A stretch of DNA of 64,000 nucleotides from Monarcha castaneiventris obscurior. Taxonomy: Eukaryota > Chordata > Aves > Passeriformes > Monarchidae. Made by a program: the position numbers and the translations under genes. The notes beneath the pieces are model-generated. The model saw nothing but the letters and a program-made list of their open reading frames with translations. It was not told the origin of the DNA and ran no database searches. This document shows positions 1-13,800 of the stretch, piece by piece (within the stretch, counting starts at the first letter, position 1; every line of letters starts with the position of its first letter). Location of the stretch: the NCBI GenBank assembly GCA_026261815.1, contig JAMPIT010000484.1:11134501-11198500 (forward strand), written 5' to 3'.

Positions 1-149
1 AACTTGCCAATTTTCTGTAACCAGGATTAGAAAAGAATAAACTCAAATACTTTGTCCTTCTGCAGAGCCCTCTGAGCTGAATTTCACTCTCTGCAAAATG
101 GCCAATATAGAAAAAAGCTCATAAATCCCTCTGAAGTAAGTAACTTCAC

Positions 150-236
150 ATTACTCTTGGGGAAACAGAGGCAGAGACAGATTCATTAATCCAAGGTAAT
201 GAATCCATGAAGCAGTCTGAATTTCTGAATCCCCAT
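150..236 (-). mobile_element. MIR-like SINE fossil, minus orientation
   Basis: The plus strand reads TTGGGGAAACAGAGGCAGAG, then ATTCATTAATCCAAGGTAAT, then GAAGCAGTCTGAATTTCTGA. This follows the reverse complement of MIR (GGGGAAACTGAGGCACAGAG, TTAAGTGACTTGCCCAAGGT). Only the core is left, and the boundaries are by eye. Confidence 0.5.
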
Positions 237-856
237 AATGTCCCACACTAGAAACGGCACCCAGGGCCCAGCAATTTCCATGCCATGTTGCCTGGCACAA
301 GCAAAGCAAGAGACCTGAACAGACGAGAATGTTTTTAGAAAGGAAAAGTACAGTTATTAAACCACACCTGCCCTAGGCATGTAGCAAAACCCATGTTTTG
401 TTACGTTAAAATACCTCCCACCATTTCACTCATTGCATCATTAATGCCAAAGACCAAGGTCACATCTGTAAGATGCTGCCTCAGAAACCTGCTGAGTAGC
501 AGAGAGCTGCACAACCTGTCTGCACAGGTGGGTACAAATTCCTGTGGCTCAGCACTGTCAGGGTTAGCCTGCTGGTAATACTCAAGGCTAGCAAGGTTAG
601 GGCTGGTTTGATCTGCCATCATTATTCTGCAGCCTGGGCATATCCTGAGAGGATCTTGCTACAGGCTGGTACTTCTGTCTCTGGCTTACTAAGCACAACT
701 TCCATGTGTACACAAGGGAAACTGGGCCTTACAAAGCTGTTTAGGTAGTTACATGTACACAAAGAACTTTATAAGACATTTGTGTTAAGGAATTGTTAAA
801 ACCAGCACTGAATTAAAGATTTGATTTTTAAGATACGGAATTGATCCTTTAAAATC

Positions 857-940
857 GTGGGGTTTTTTTCCTGGGGTTTTTTTGTTTGTTTTATTTTGTT
901 TGGTGGTGGGTTTTTTTGGTGGAGTGGGGTTCCTTTGTTT
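857..940. repeat. G/T-rich low-complexity tract
   Basis: About 84 bases on the plus strand consist almost only of G and T, with runs such as GGGGTTTTTTT, TTTGTTTGTT and GGTGGTGGG. It is the complement of the A/C tracts seen elsewhere in the window. Confidence 0.85.
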
Positions 941-3639
941 TGAAAATAATAAAATTCCACATGTAAGATGGTGTCAGATGATTTTGAATCGTGTAAGGTA
1001 GATGTCATTACTGTGACTTAGAACTGGAACTTGCATTCATGAAGCTCCATATGTATTGTCTCCCTAAATTTAAGCTGACAGAAAGAGTGTCTGCACCGAG
1101 AAGCAGAAAGCTAATTCCACCACCTCTTTTCCACAGTCTCATTCTCACATGTAAATTCTCCTGAGTGGACCTGCTAACAACTACCACAGCATCAGCCTGG
1201 ATGATGCTGACCAAAGACCTCCAAGCACAAGGCTCTGAACTATGCAAACCAATCCTGGTCCTACTGATGCCTGCCTGGGAAGGAAACACAGTGTGCTTGC
1301 ACACATACAACCCCCGAGCTCAGCCAGCACAGGGAGGGACAGGCTGGTCACTTGATTTGCAGACAGCTTTTCCATTACTTACTGCAGCATTTGAACAGCC
1401 AACCTGCTCCCCGCTTCATCTGCTCTGTGGTGGCCATTTCTCCAGAGCTGCCCATCATTTCCTTATCAAGCAGTAAAAACGTAGGATCACTAGAGACACA
1501 GCCCAGCCTTGCTGAGATTTCATTCTCTCAGCGGGTTGTAAATGCCCCTATAATGTTGGCTTTTTTAATCTTGTGTTATTATTACCCGCGGCTGCCATTC
1601 AGTCTGCAGAGAATAAAGCGCCCAGGCTTTCAGGACCCACACAATGGCTCTGTGCATTTGCCAGTGGTTGGACAAACAATACCTCTGTGTTTCAGCTTTA
1701 TTGGAAACCTTTCTGTTGTGGGAGCCTGGCTGCATGTGTCCCTCCACTCAGGTGACGCAGAGGTGTGAGCGGGTGCCTCTGAATTCATCGGTGATTTCAG
1801 GAGCACGTGCCTTGGCGCCAGCCCATGGAACCAACATGAAAGTGCACAGGCAGCTGCATGCTCTGTGAGCCCCATGAAAGACAGACACAGACCTGCAGAG
1901 CCAGTTGGTCTCTAGATCAGCCAGGGAGTCCGAAGCTCTAACAGGGCCCCTCTGTGAATAATTACGTTCATCTCTGTGTAAACGGTGCTGCTGCCTCATG
2001 GGGAGGTGTGATGATATATGACATAACTGCGAAAATGTCAAAACACCGCTACCCTGAACCACGTTCTTACAAGAAATCTTGGCTTCCACTTGAAATTAAA
2101 GATCCTGCTGCTTGCAAGAAAGGCTGGAAAGCTGGAACAACTGAAAAAGCACAAATTAGAATGCAAAGAGAACTTGAAAAATGCAGGGCTCTTCTGATTC
2201 AGGGAGACTGATTGTTTTGGTCAGCTCATTACTGCTTGCACGGGACACTGCAGATGTGTGAACTCTCACAGAGCTGCAAATATCCCTTCACTCAAGAAAA
2301 CAAGCCCTGCTGCAGACTCCTCACATATTGAAAACCCAAGAGGAAAGTCAGAAACTCCCACAAAACCACAAGGTTTACTTGTGAAACTGTTTAGAAATAC
2401 ACTAGGGCTATTTAATTTGTCTTCTGGTTTTAAGCAATTGAGTCACATTCTCACACCACTTCTGTCTAGGCAGGAGGGTTTGATTATTGTATTTTATTTA
2501 TTCCTTCCTTTTTCTTTTTTTCAGTAAAAACACAGAACTAAAATTCTCATGTACTTGTAAAACTTCAGGTACAACTCCACAAAACTAGGGCAATAGAAAA
2601 CATGCCAAATATTTCAAGGCTTGGCAACAGTGAGGCTGTCTCTCTGTGGCAGGAGGAATGTCTGTCTGTCTCAGCCAATGTTTCTGAGTAGGAATGTCTC
2701 ATCCCGATAGCCCATGTACATATAAAACACCTATGCTGTCAGCTCTCCAGGAAGAGACCTTGACATTTTGCAGAATACCACATCCCAACCCCCATCTCCC
2801 CTGCATAGCAGCAGAAGGCAGAAAAACCTGGTAGATCTGAAAATGTAAGAATCAGGTACTGCCTTCAGCAAGGATTAAAGTTAAAATGGAAGAGGCAGTG
2901 GTGAAATGAGCACAGCCAAGTCACTGGAATTGATGTACCAAGGAACCAACTTCCAGGTTTCCCAAACCCATGGTCGGAGCTGGCCTGTCCCACTCCCTCT
3001 CCCGTGGGCCAAAAGAAGAGAGATTTTGAAGGTGAGGAAATCAAGGCTTTGCTGTCTTAAACAGAATAAACAAAAGGTGAATGGTTTCAGGAAATATTGT
3101 ATTATTGTTGTGATATTATGTGCTTCATGTATGTGGAAAGAGAAACTGCAACCCTCATTCTGAGCTCTCACCTTACAGTAACTGGGCTGGCACAGGCAGG
3201 TGATCTCTGCTCTCTGTGGATGCAGTAACGGGATTGCAATGCTCTCTTCCTGAAAAGAGTAATGAGGTGCCCAGAGAGCCTGCCGAGGTGTCAGAGAAAG
3301 TGATGCTGATGGACCCTTTGCAGGCCAAAGACAGATTAAGAATAACACAATACCAGCATAACAGCACCTTATCAACAGCCCTGTGAGTGCTAAGAAGTGA
3401 ATCTGAGCGAAGGCTGTGACACCTGTCTGCATCACAGCCCTGCTATTACTGCCTTCCGACTTCCCGCACAATCCAAGTGTCCAAATGGCTTTGAAGCAAG
3501 AAGCAGCAAGACAGGAAGGTGCATCTGAACTCTGATCAGCTGTCTGCAGAGACGGTATGAATACCTTACATTTCAGTAACACTTTTCATCCATAACGAAT
3601 CCGAGACATCCATTCAACCTCCACACTCCAAACCACAGA

Positions 3640-3725
3640 AGTAATATCTGCCCAGGTAGAGATGGGCAAATAAACACAAGTTAAATGACTGTTCAAGGTC
3701 GTCCAAGGACTACGAGAGACACACA
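3640..3725 (-). mobile_element. MIR-like SINE fossil, minus orientation
   Basis: The plus strand contains AGAGATGGGCAAATAAACAC, then AAGTTAAATGACTGTTCAAG, then GTCGTCCAAGGACTAC. The spacing fits the MIR core in reverse orientation (AGATGGGGAAACTGAGGC, GTTAAGTGACTTGCCCAAGG, TCACACAGCTAGT). It is a short, diverged copy. Confidence 0.5.
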
Positions 3726-4404
3726 CGTCTAGCAAGTAGATTACTCTTCCCTTTTGAAAGGCACACAGACACACACACGCACGGGGGATTGAAACTGCTT
3801 AGCCAGGTGTGGAGCCTGCTGTGATCAACACAGCTTCACTGAGCAGCAGCTCCTCTCGATGCTGTTTCACTGGTGCTAAAATGTAAAAAAGCAAACCTTC
3901 ATAACAGAATTCTTTCAAACAGATGCAAATAGGTGTGGGGATTTTGCATCTGGGCTAAGTTGCTACAATCTACACATCTTATTTGTTTGCTAGTTATTAA
4001 ATTACCCACAAGCCATCAACAATTCAAGTCTCTCTCTGAGAGGTAGAGATTAACTAGGAATTGCTATGCAGAAATGCTGCTCATCTCTCTCTCTACCGAG
4101 ATCAGCCTCATGATGAGTTGCGGACATTTGGGAACAAAGGTGAGCTTTTCTGCGAGAAATGAGAGGCACAGAAAGATGGGAAAATGATGCTACAGGGAGA
4201 AGAGGATTTATTTGCAAGGCAAGAATCTATCAGAAATGGTTTCACAAACTCACTGCAAGCCACAGACTGTGACCGAACACACTTGTGTATCTGGAGCACA
4301 GGAAGCTGCACTTCTGTCCAAGCACTAATGCAAATGAGATTTTCAGTGAAAGACAATGAGGCCAGTATGTAAATACTAATTTAACAATCTAGTTGACAAA
4401 GCCT

Positions 4405-4440
4405 CAGCTGATCTATAAATAGCTGGTTTATTAGCAGGTG
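4405..4440. promoter_or_regulatory. E-box / MEF2-like / E-box cluster, candidate enhancer core
   Basis: Within 36 bp there is an E-box CAGCTG (4405-4410), a full MEF2-type site CTATAAATAG (4413-4422, consensus CTA(A/T)4TAG), and a second E-box CAGGTG (4435-4440). This arrangement of bHLH and MEF2 sites is typical of muscle enhancers. MIC25 is a mitochondrial protein, so muscle expression is plausible, but function here is inference from motifs only. Confidence 0.3.
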
Positions 4441-7400
4441 ATGCTGAAGGCAGCTAGCCTGGCTGCATTTCCCACAATTCCCTGTGCCATCTTGTTTTTA
4501 CTGACCCCGGAGACACAAGGACTCTTAACTGTATGCAGCTCACTCCTCCACCACTACCTGCAGAGTAGCTACAAACACTTGACAACACAATACATATTTA
4601 TCAATGCCCTTACACGACAAGGATCCTGCAGCACCACACACACAATGGCTCCCAGTGCTCAATTAAAGAGAGCAAATGGTTTAGAAAAATAGAAGAATCA
4701 TGCAGCCTTGCTTTTAAACAGGAGGAGTTGGTCACTCAGGTGCCAACAGGCATTTAAGGAATGATTGACACAGAGCCAGAGCCAGGCACTGTCCATCCAC
4801 ATTTACACTGTGCACTGGTAAACTGAGAATCTAGGATAGCAACACCTTTAGTAAGGCTAGGCCACCAAAGAAGCATTTTACCATCTCAAAACAAGACGTC
4901 AAAATCCTGATCTTTTTATGCAGTTTCATTTAATAAGGAATTATTATTTTACAGTACATAATAAATCTTACAACTCTTTACCACCTCATCAAGCTGCACA
5001 TGCAGGAATCCCTTCTTTCACACAGGCACAAGACAGCTATTTAAAAGCAGACAGCAACACCACCAGAGCCTAGGGCCAGCAGGCAAGAATACTGCATCCT
5101 GGTAAAATTGCTGTGGCATTTGGAGCAACACACCAGGACTGCCCTAACTGCAGCATGGCCGGCATCCATGGAAACCACACGAATTATGATGTTTTAGGCT
5201 ATTCACATGGATTTGTAGGTATTCTCCAGAAGTGTTCTAAAGCTTCAGTCTTCCCCTTGCTGCAAAGAACAGTGACAACATACTTGAAGAGTTGGGCTTG
5301 TAAATAGGCAGATTGAATTAGAGGAACAGAATAGACTTTGTTATCCCTTCCTCCCACTTGCTTCTAATTTCTAAAGAAACCTTCCAAACACAAGAAGTTG
5401 CTGTGTCTCTCACGGCCATATGATAAGCAGAAATAAAAAAATTAAAAAACACACAATCCACACTTATTTTTCCGTAAGGTCCATCATATTCTTACAGCTT
5501 GTACAGGGCAGGCTCCAAAGTTTATCCTGACAGGGAACCTTCTGTGCCGGGCCCTGCACCATCCCCGACAAGGGCAGAGGCTGCTCGTGACTGGGAGGCC
5601 CACGCTGCAGCCGGAGTGTGCACGGAGGCATGCTGGAGCAAAGAGCCCTGGTACATTCCCTGCCCTGCTGCTGCACCCTCACTTCTCACTGCTGCCCACT
5701 CCATGAGGTGACAAGAGTTTCCAGAGCACCGACTTGTTCTGCCACAGCTCAGCAGACCCATTCCAAAGGATCACGGTTCGCGGTGACCTGTGCCAACGGC
5801 AGTAGGGCTCCCTATGGAGCAGGCTGTGGACAAAGGACTGCTCCTTCATTTGTCCTAATAACAAACCTTTACAATCTGTTTTTTTAAAAATTTTAAACAC
5901 AAGGGTTAAACTGATATTTATATGATTGCAAACCTGTGATGGTCTTACAGGCTGTTTTTAAGACCACCAGGGATTGTGGAAAAGAAACTTTTCTAATGAA
6001 GTTCACTTACTAAATTGCCTTTTGTAAGTGGACATACTTCTGTTTTCCAGTATTTATAGAAATAAGATAGAGAAGCTTGACTTAGCAGAATAGAAATTAA
6101 AAATAAAGCTGCTCTCAGAAAACCTGTGGAATTTAGCAAGAGAAATGATACATCACAAATATAGGAATCAGTAGCTCTCATTAATCAATTAGGAAAAAAA
6201 CCCAGTATAATAATAGATTTGCAATGATCTTGACTAGACAATTTAATAAAACTGTCATAAATCTAACGGCAACAAACACAAGCACCAAGGAAGAACTGAA
6301 ACACTTCACATAGTTCAGTAAATGTAAGATGCTGCAACAAGGTGTCAAAACAGCCTTCCCAGGAGAAATCCACACAGTTGCTGTTTCCTTTGCCTTTGAT
6401 GTAAAGCTACATGTAAACCTGCAGTGCCAAACAACTCAAAAGAAGCTTGTTCTGTCCCCCAAATCTCTGCATTTCCTGTAGCTCTGGCAAAGTTCCCGCT
6501 TCCTTTGGCTGCTGTCTCCTTTCCCGATCAGCACATCCATTGCCCAGATCCTGGATTTCACAGCCTAGCCAGCTGTATTCCAGGAGCAGTTACCAGCCAG
6601 CACCCAAAGAAAGGTTTAACTAAGTTTGGCTCTGTCTGAAGTAAATTTTGAGCAACTAGAGCACAGATGAAATCCAACTTATCCAGAGTAATTCATTCTT
6701 CACACTTGTTTAAGCATGGTCACTCACCGAGGACAGACTGGCAGCCTTCTCCGTGGGCTGTGGATTCCACTGCACTGCCAGGAGCTGCGCTGAGACAAGT
6801 CCACATCACACGTCAGTGAAGATGGACTGCACCCTTCAGCTCTGGGATGGAAAAATCAAACTGCTAGATGGGCTCTCTTCCTTGCCGGATACACTGATTT
6901 TTATCAACGGGAAAAGCCAATTAAAGTTGATAAAGACACATTCTCTGCTGATTTTTCCTTACTGCCCACTGCTCAGTGCTAGTATAATGGATAATGTTCT
7001 GCCTGTGGGTGTATTTTCTAAGATCTGTCAGTTCTTGACAGCATTTTGGCACCTGGATAACTCAAGATCTATACTGAGGGTCCAGGAATGCACCATTTCT
7101 CAGTAGCTGATGGGTACATTTTTCAGCAAGGCTTTCCTAATTAAAGGGCTGGAAAGAGATGGGATCAGATTGATAGGCTTTGCAGTCAGACGTTTTATGC
7201 TTAGTTTGATGAATTATAAATCACCTTTTGCAACTTTCAGAACACGTGAGAAGAACATGCAAGAGAAACTACAGCAATATGTCCAGAATATCACAACGTA
7301 ATTACTTATTTTCAAATTTCACTTCTGTCCCTATTAAAGACATACTCAAGAAAAGCAAGGCTCATTGAAAATAAACATAAAGATAAATATATACTTCAAA

Positions 7401-10400
7401 AAGAAAAGTGAAGCTCTGAAATGAGACACTGCTGCTCTGGAGGTACTCCCACACAGAAGTGTTTTGCCCCAGGTGGGACAGAAGATGCATCGCTCCTCCT
7501 TCAAGCATCACCCTGGGCTGGGAACACCACCCTGGAACTGAGTGCTCAGCTCAATCAGCCACCTCCTCTGCCACACCAGCGGGAAGCTTTGCCTTGTCCT
7601 CAGCCGTCACAGCCTTGTGTCAGGGCTAGAGAAACCACTGTCATATTAAATGCTTTGACTTTACTACCTGTAAAACTGCATGAAGACAATGTATTCTGTG
7701 CTGGCTTCGTTGTCTCTGTCAGAGCCCCTTCCCAATATACAGTGAAATGCAGCTCCAGAGAGGCCACTGCCAAGACCTTTCAGAATAACCAGTTTGTTCT
7801 GGTTTTAATGGAACCTTTAAGTACTGAAGTTCTTTTTTTGGTGGGCAGGGGGAGTGAGGGGAGAGCAACAACAAAAAAGCCCAAACCCCAAAACAGGTGT
7901 GAGAGCCCAGTATCCCAGAGTGAAAGTTCACAAGTGCCTTGCTATCAGTGGTGTTCAGAAAACAGTGCAGACTTTAAAGCTATAGAGGAGAAAGTCACAG
8001 AGTAATCATGTGGAATAGGGAGGAAACTGTTGGTAATTTAAACCATGAAACCAAAGAAATACAATGCAAAGCTATCAGGATGTGAAAAGCACTTCCAGGC
8101 ACTGAGAGGTTAAAACAATTATTTGAACAGCTGGGAAAATTAAAATGGTAAAATAATAGCTACCCTTCAAAATTCTACAGATGCAAAGAGACTCTTCAAT
8201 GAATAACTGATAAAGGGGAAAACACATTTTAAAAGAGAAACTGTTTCACGCATGAAGGTCATACAAGTAACAGCTCCTCTTAAGAACCCGGATTTCCAGA
8301 CTTGGCAAGAGATGAAGAGCCGGGGTTAACACAGCAGCCTTTTACCTTGAGGGACCTAGGGTAAAATCCTGAATACTTTAAGTTACACATGAAAGTGACT
8401 TTGGGAAGATTCTTTCTATGCCTTTCTACAGTACAAAACTGTTCCCCACCGTAGCAAAAGCAAGGTTACACAAGAGCACGCCAGAACTGTAGCAGTTTGC
8501 TTTCCCAGCCCCAATGACTCTAGCAAATGGTGCAATCAGAGCAGCCAGTTCAGGTAGTTTTACTGTTGTTATCTAGGGCTCCCCCATACACATAACCTTG
8601 CTCTGGTAAGAATGTGGTGATATGTGATTTTTCAGGAAAAAAGACAGTCTGCAATGAGTAGCTTTACTATTCAGTAAAGGCCTAACTGGAAGAATAATGC
8701 CAGTCAGGACTGCAGGGTGTAAGCCATGGTGTACACAATGCTGCTCATTAGGACTGGGTACACAGAGAGACATATCCAGGGGACCCACAACTCCAGCAGA
8801 GCCATCGCCAGGGCAGAGAGGAGCTGAAAGAACACAGTCAGGGAAGGTTCATCTGCCACTTGGCTCCAGCTATCCTTGTAGGCAATGGATTCTCTCTCTA
8901 CTTGCTATTTAAAACAAGAAACCAAAAATTTTCAACAAGTAGAGAAAAACTGACAACTGAATATGCAACACTGTAGAGAAGAAATCAGCTGTACACTGCC
9001 AGTGCCACTGTTTCCATTCCTCACCCACTTTAAATGCACAACCTCTTCCACATAAACACCATGCAAACTGTTAAGAGGACAGCAACTGAACACACCTCAT
9101 CAGAGTCCAAAAACATGGATCTTTTGGCAAAAAAAGGCAGAATCAGAAGGCCAAATCCATCCACCCCAGCAGTCAACTCTTCTGCCATTCACACGTATCA
9201 TTTCACCAGTCTGCATCTGGAAAGTCTTAACTCTTACTTTTTTTTTCTTTCTAAAGAAAGAAATTAGACAGCATAAACACTGAGATCCTCCTGCAAGAAG
9301 ACTTTTTCTCCAATCAAAAGCATTTGTTTTTCCAGGACGATCAGAGCATTTCTGAAGGACTAAGATACAGCCTCCTCAGCCTTCTCTCTTCATAGTAGAG
9401 CCTACTTCACCCTACTCTGAACAGGGCCAACACACTTCAGTTGACAATCATCTGGTATTGAGTCCTGATGCTGTCAGTTATCTCCTCTGATGGGTTAGGC
9501 TGCTCACTAGGCAAGGACACTAAAACATGAAGAAGAGGAGCCTGCGGCCTCCCCCATACGACTTGCTGCAATCACCTTGAACCTTTAGCTACTTAGACCA
9601 GGTTTGACCACTTTAAGGATCAGAACTGTTCAACATATTGCAGAAAGGAGTAGTTGTGTCTATGCCAAACCAAAGTAGCCTGTGCCACAGAAAGTAACAT
9701 GGCTGACAGAAGGTTTTCAATAAAGGTCTTGATCTTCTTAAGGTCCTGAAGGACCCTGGGACACATTTTTACAAGAGTCAGGGCCCTGGTATTCTGCCAA
9801 GCTGCATATACTTTGTCTAAACTGAAATTATGACTACAGCTTTAATTCAATATGCTCTCCTTCACTTCTGATCCTAATCTGCTGGCAGAAGCTGCTGGAC
9901 CAGTAAGCACCCGCCTTTTTTTTTGCCCTTTAGGTGACTACGTCACTGTGCCGCCTGAACAGATGCCAGCAGCTAGAGCTGCACAGCAAAATTGTTTAGG
10001 AAATTCACCAGCTGGGTACAAAACCTGCCTTAGCAGAGCTCCTACTCCTACTGGGAAACCTGCAGATCCATCTCTGGTACCTTGTCATGGCACTGGTTGT
10101 GGTAAGAACATAGAACTGTAATATCCCAACTTGTCCCCTCACTGTACCAGCATGATGACCAGTCATCAGTCTTTTAGTTGCTCACGGTAAACAGCATCCT
10201 GCAAAGCTGGTGTATAGCTGGGTAATGCACTCTGGGATCCTTCAGGGTTAAAAAGAGGGCATAAACCAGACAGGATGAAAAAAACTCGAAGCAGAAAACA
10301 AAGGTGAAAGGCTTGCAAAGCACCCACACTTTTCTACCCTTTTTCCATGGGGTGTCTGATTCTTACCTATCTTTCCTGCAGTCAAACTCCCCTGTGCCAA

Positions 10401-10667
10401 GCAGCTTTCATGTTCAGTGAGGAGTGCAGGGGGAGCAGGGCGATGCAGAGGATTGCACTACGTCCTTATGAGCTTCCTGTACTCAGAACCCAAAGATTTC
10501 ATTTGCTCCTCTGATCAGCCATGTTCAGATGCATATTTAAAAATAAGACAGACACTGAACTCTGTCTTGCCCCTTGAGGGAATTGCAGCCTCCTCTTTCC
10601 AAACCGCCAGTTCAGCGCTGCAGGGAATAGGCAGCCTGGTGTCAGCTCCGATATAGGTTCTGAAATG

Positions 10668-10850
10668 AAAGGAATGCAAACGAAGGGGACAGAAGAGAGG
10701 AGAGGAGGGAGGGAGAAGGTGCAGAGACACTGGAAGGAAGCAGGTGAAAAAATGAAGACAGAAGGGAAAGGAAAAATCTGAGCCCAGACTAGAAAGAGCT
10801 GAGTAAAAGAGATGGAAGGAGGAGGAGGAAGAGGAGGAAGCAAACCCCGG
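10668..10850. repeat. Polypurine-rich tract
   Basis: About 180 bases are strongly purine-biased on the plus strand, including GAGAGGAGAGGAGGGAGGGA and GGAAGGAGGAGGAGGAAGAG, with only scattered pyrimidines. Two overlapping minus-strand frames of 114 codons (rich in Ser, Pro, Leu and Phe) exist only because of this bias and are not genes. Confidence 0.8.
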
Positions 10851-13800
10851 CAATAGCATATCTCTATCTCTTGTTCAGACTACAAGAAAAAACCTACACG
10901 TGGCTAGAACTGCTTCTGCTAAGTGGCGAGGAGATCAGTGAGCCACACGTAAAATATATGTAAAATACCCACAGTCTGAGTTTTAATTACAGAACATCAC
11001 AGAAAAGTTCTAGAACAATTTAACTTTGCTCCTAGCTCAAACATTTATTATGCACTTTCCTGACCTCATGGGGACCAACCCCAGCACTAACCTGGCACTG
11101 CAACAATCTGGAATTCAGCACACTACAAAAAAAATCAACCAAACCAAAAATACAATGGAGAAAATAACTTGGCAGCGCTATACAGCACTTGATTCTGGTG
11201 CCAGTGAGACAAAACAGGGATTCCTCAACCTTCATGTTTCCACATCCTGCCCAAAAGGATTGGCAATTGCTAGTGTTTTTAAGCTTAAGAGAAGGATTCA
11301 AGGCAATAACCTCAGGGAAACAGGTTTAAAAACCATGAAAAGATACTGTTGGTCTACTGAAAAAAACCCAAACACATAATCAAGTGCATACCTAGACATA
11401 AACTTGCAAGCAAGAAATGCCAAGTCGGGAATCAGGAGGGCAAGTTCTTACAGCCCTACAACATGCACTTCCAGAAGCTCATCAGAACTTCAGTGGTACT
11501 TGAGAAATTTGTGCCAAGATCGAGAAACGCTTCCAACTGTTGACTCTGAAGCAATTATCTGGAAGAACACAAGCTTGCCTGAGGTGAAACACACAGTATG
11601 GTGTGAACTTACCATCCTGCTGTCAGGATGGACCAGGTACCATGGTAAGCACATATCAAAATAGATGAGGAAAGCACCAACAGAGAGAGCAAAGCAAGAA
11701 CCAAGGATCACAAGGAAGAGCAGGCAGAACCCAGATGAACAATTACAGCCTAGAGGCTTGTGGAGCAATTCAGAGCCACTGAAGAAATTCTCTTGCATAC
11801 CTGGCTGGTGGGTCCAAACATCAGTTGGATCCAAACCTGCTGGGAAGATTAACAGCTACAGATTAACACATAATCCTTATAACCTTTTATCCACATGACA
11901 GTGCACCAGACATCTGTGCTTTAGAAGACTCTTCTCAAGGGAAGATGCCTACTTCAGCCTTCAAGCATCACAACATTTCTGCTTTACGTTGTCCCTTAAG
12001 GAAAGCTTTTCATAGCAGCAATGAAAGCTCTTTACACTGAACAGCTGGAACCAAAGTCAAAGCACAACCTGGCAGTTTTCTTGGCTGAACAGGGATGCCA
12101 TTGAAGCTGATCTTCACAGGAAAAAGTCTGTACCAACAAAGGTTTGAAACAGTGGTTCAGTAGTTGAAGGGAGTCAGAATTGCAATTTGCAGGATTTTCA
12201 AGAAGAATATTTTGAACCTTATCCTTCTGCTACAGCTGGCATCCAGAAATTCTCTCCCTTATTTCTCTCCTTTAAATATTTTTTCCGGTAACAGTTACCG
12301 AAGCCACCACCTTCTCAGCAGGAATAGTCAGGACTTGTCAGGTCTCCCCAGATGCTCAGATTAGCTGGCTGTCTTCTCCATGTGGGAACTCTGAGATCCC
12401 ACAGCTTAGTGAGGCAAGGATTGGGACCCGGGATTCAAGTTTTCATGAGGGAATTTCTGTTGTTATAGCAGACCTAGTTCCAAACACAGCCACTGTGAAC
12501 CATGTGACAGGATATGAATCCTCTTCTGTATATTCTTTCAGTGTGATCTCTCTCTTTGTTTCTTTACACCCCCCTTTTCTCTACAGTATTGCAGCACTTC
12601 ACTGATTCAACACAATCGACAAGAGAGCATGAAGGCAGAGGCAGCTCTCAGATTGGAACAGCTGGTTTTCTTGATGGCATCATGTCCCAAAGAGAGGTAA
12701 GGAATCACAAGAAAAGAGACTGCTTATTCTCAACAGCAAACAACTCCAGACCAGAGAAGAAAGCACAACCCTGCTGACTGAGAAAAAGGCAGCAGTGGGA
12801 TTTTGAATATATTTCACACTCCTTGATGGATTGTGCTTGAAGATTTTGTGGGGAAGCAGAGCTCAGAGGAAACCATGCTTCAAAGCCTATCACTGTACTC
12901 AAGGGGCCTATGAAAACTTTATAAATACGAACCCCTGCTATCCTGTCCAAAGCCCACCTGCAGACCTGCTGACACAACTAGTTCCTCAATGGCCACACTC
13001 CACAACTACATCTTGCTTCCATCAGGCTTTGGAATAAGCTCCTGCCAGCCATGCCAAAGTGGGCTTAATAATAGATGGACAAGGATGACTGGTGGGGACT
13101 GAAAAAAAAACCACCCAAAAGTCATTGGCCCTGTGACCAACCTCCGAACAAGCTGTGACAGCACAGCCACGTCACAGCCACCAACCATGCTGAGCACCCA
13201 GCTGTGAGCTGGCAGACCTTAGGCTGTTTCACTCACACAGTCATCTGTCACACGAGTCCTTGGACATAGGACCACAACACTGCAAAGTTTCCTCTTCCCT
13301 CATCTCAGCTGCTGTCCTGCCTCAACACACAGCAGCAAAAAAATGCTACTGAGGAGCTGACAGCTGCCTGCTCATCAGCAGCAGAAGGTGCTGAGGCCAG
13401 CAAGGATCTGCAGTTGCTCTGATCCCCAGGAGCTCAAATTTTCCAAGCATGAAACATTTGCCTGAACAACACAAAAAGAGGTGCAGGAAGCAAGACCACA
13501 GGCTGCCTTAAATCCACAAGCCCTTTTCTCTTTCCAGGCTGCTCACACCTAATACTCTATCTTTTATCTCATCCTAAAATAAGAGAACAGGCCTTAGAGG
13601 ATCAAGCTATAAACTTCTGAAAGCTTTCTGTTGCTCTTTCTTGCAACAAGGGGTTTGTTTCCATTTCTCAAAAGCAAAGGAGGAAATCAATACTTGGACA
13701 GAGAAGGCATATTCCAAGGACAATCTTCTTAGTTGCTGCAGTGCCACCCTTGTTGAGTCTCTCCAGTGAAGGTGATGACAGTGCTAGGCAGTAGTCAAGC

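Noticed and set aside
2881..3582. Longest open frame in the window (233 codons, minus strand)
   Set aside because: No recognisable domain, irregular hydrophobic composition and no splice or promoter context. Frames of this size occur by chance in 64 kb read in six frames.
7421..8005. 194-codon plus-strand open frame
   Set aside because: No domain or repeat pattern. It contains a low-complexity A/C tract (near 7870) translated as Lys/Pro-rich sequence and shows no sign of coding constraint.
10499..10859. Two overlapping 114-codon minus-strand frames
   Set aside because: They are produced by the polypurine tract. Both frames are open at once and rich in Ser, Pro, Phe and Leu, which is a composition artefact.
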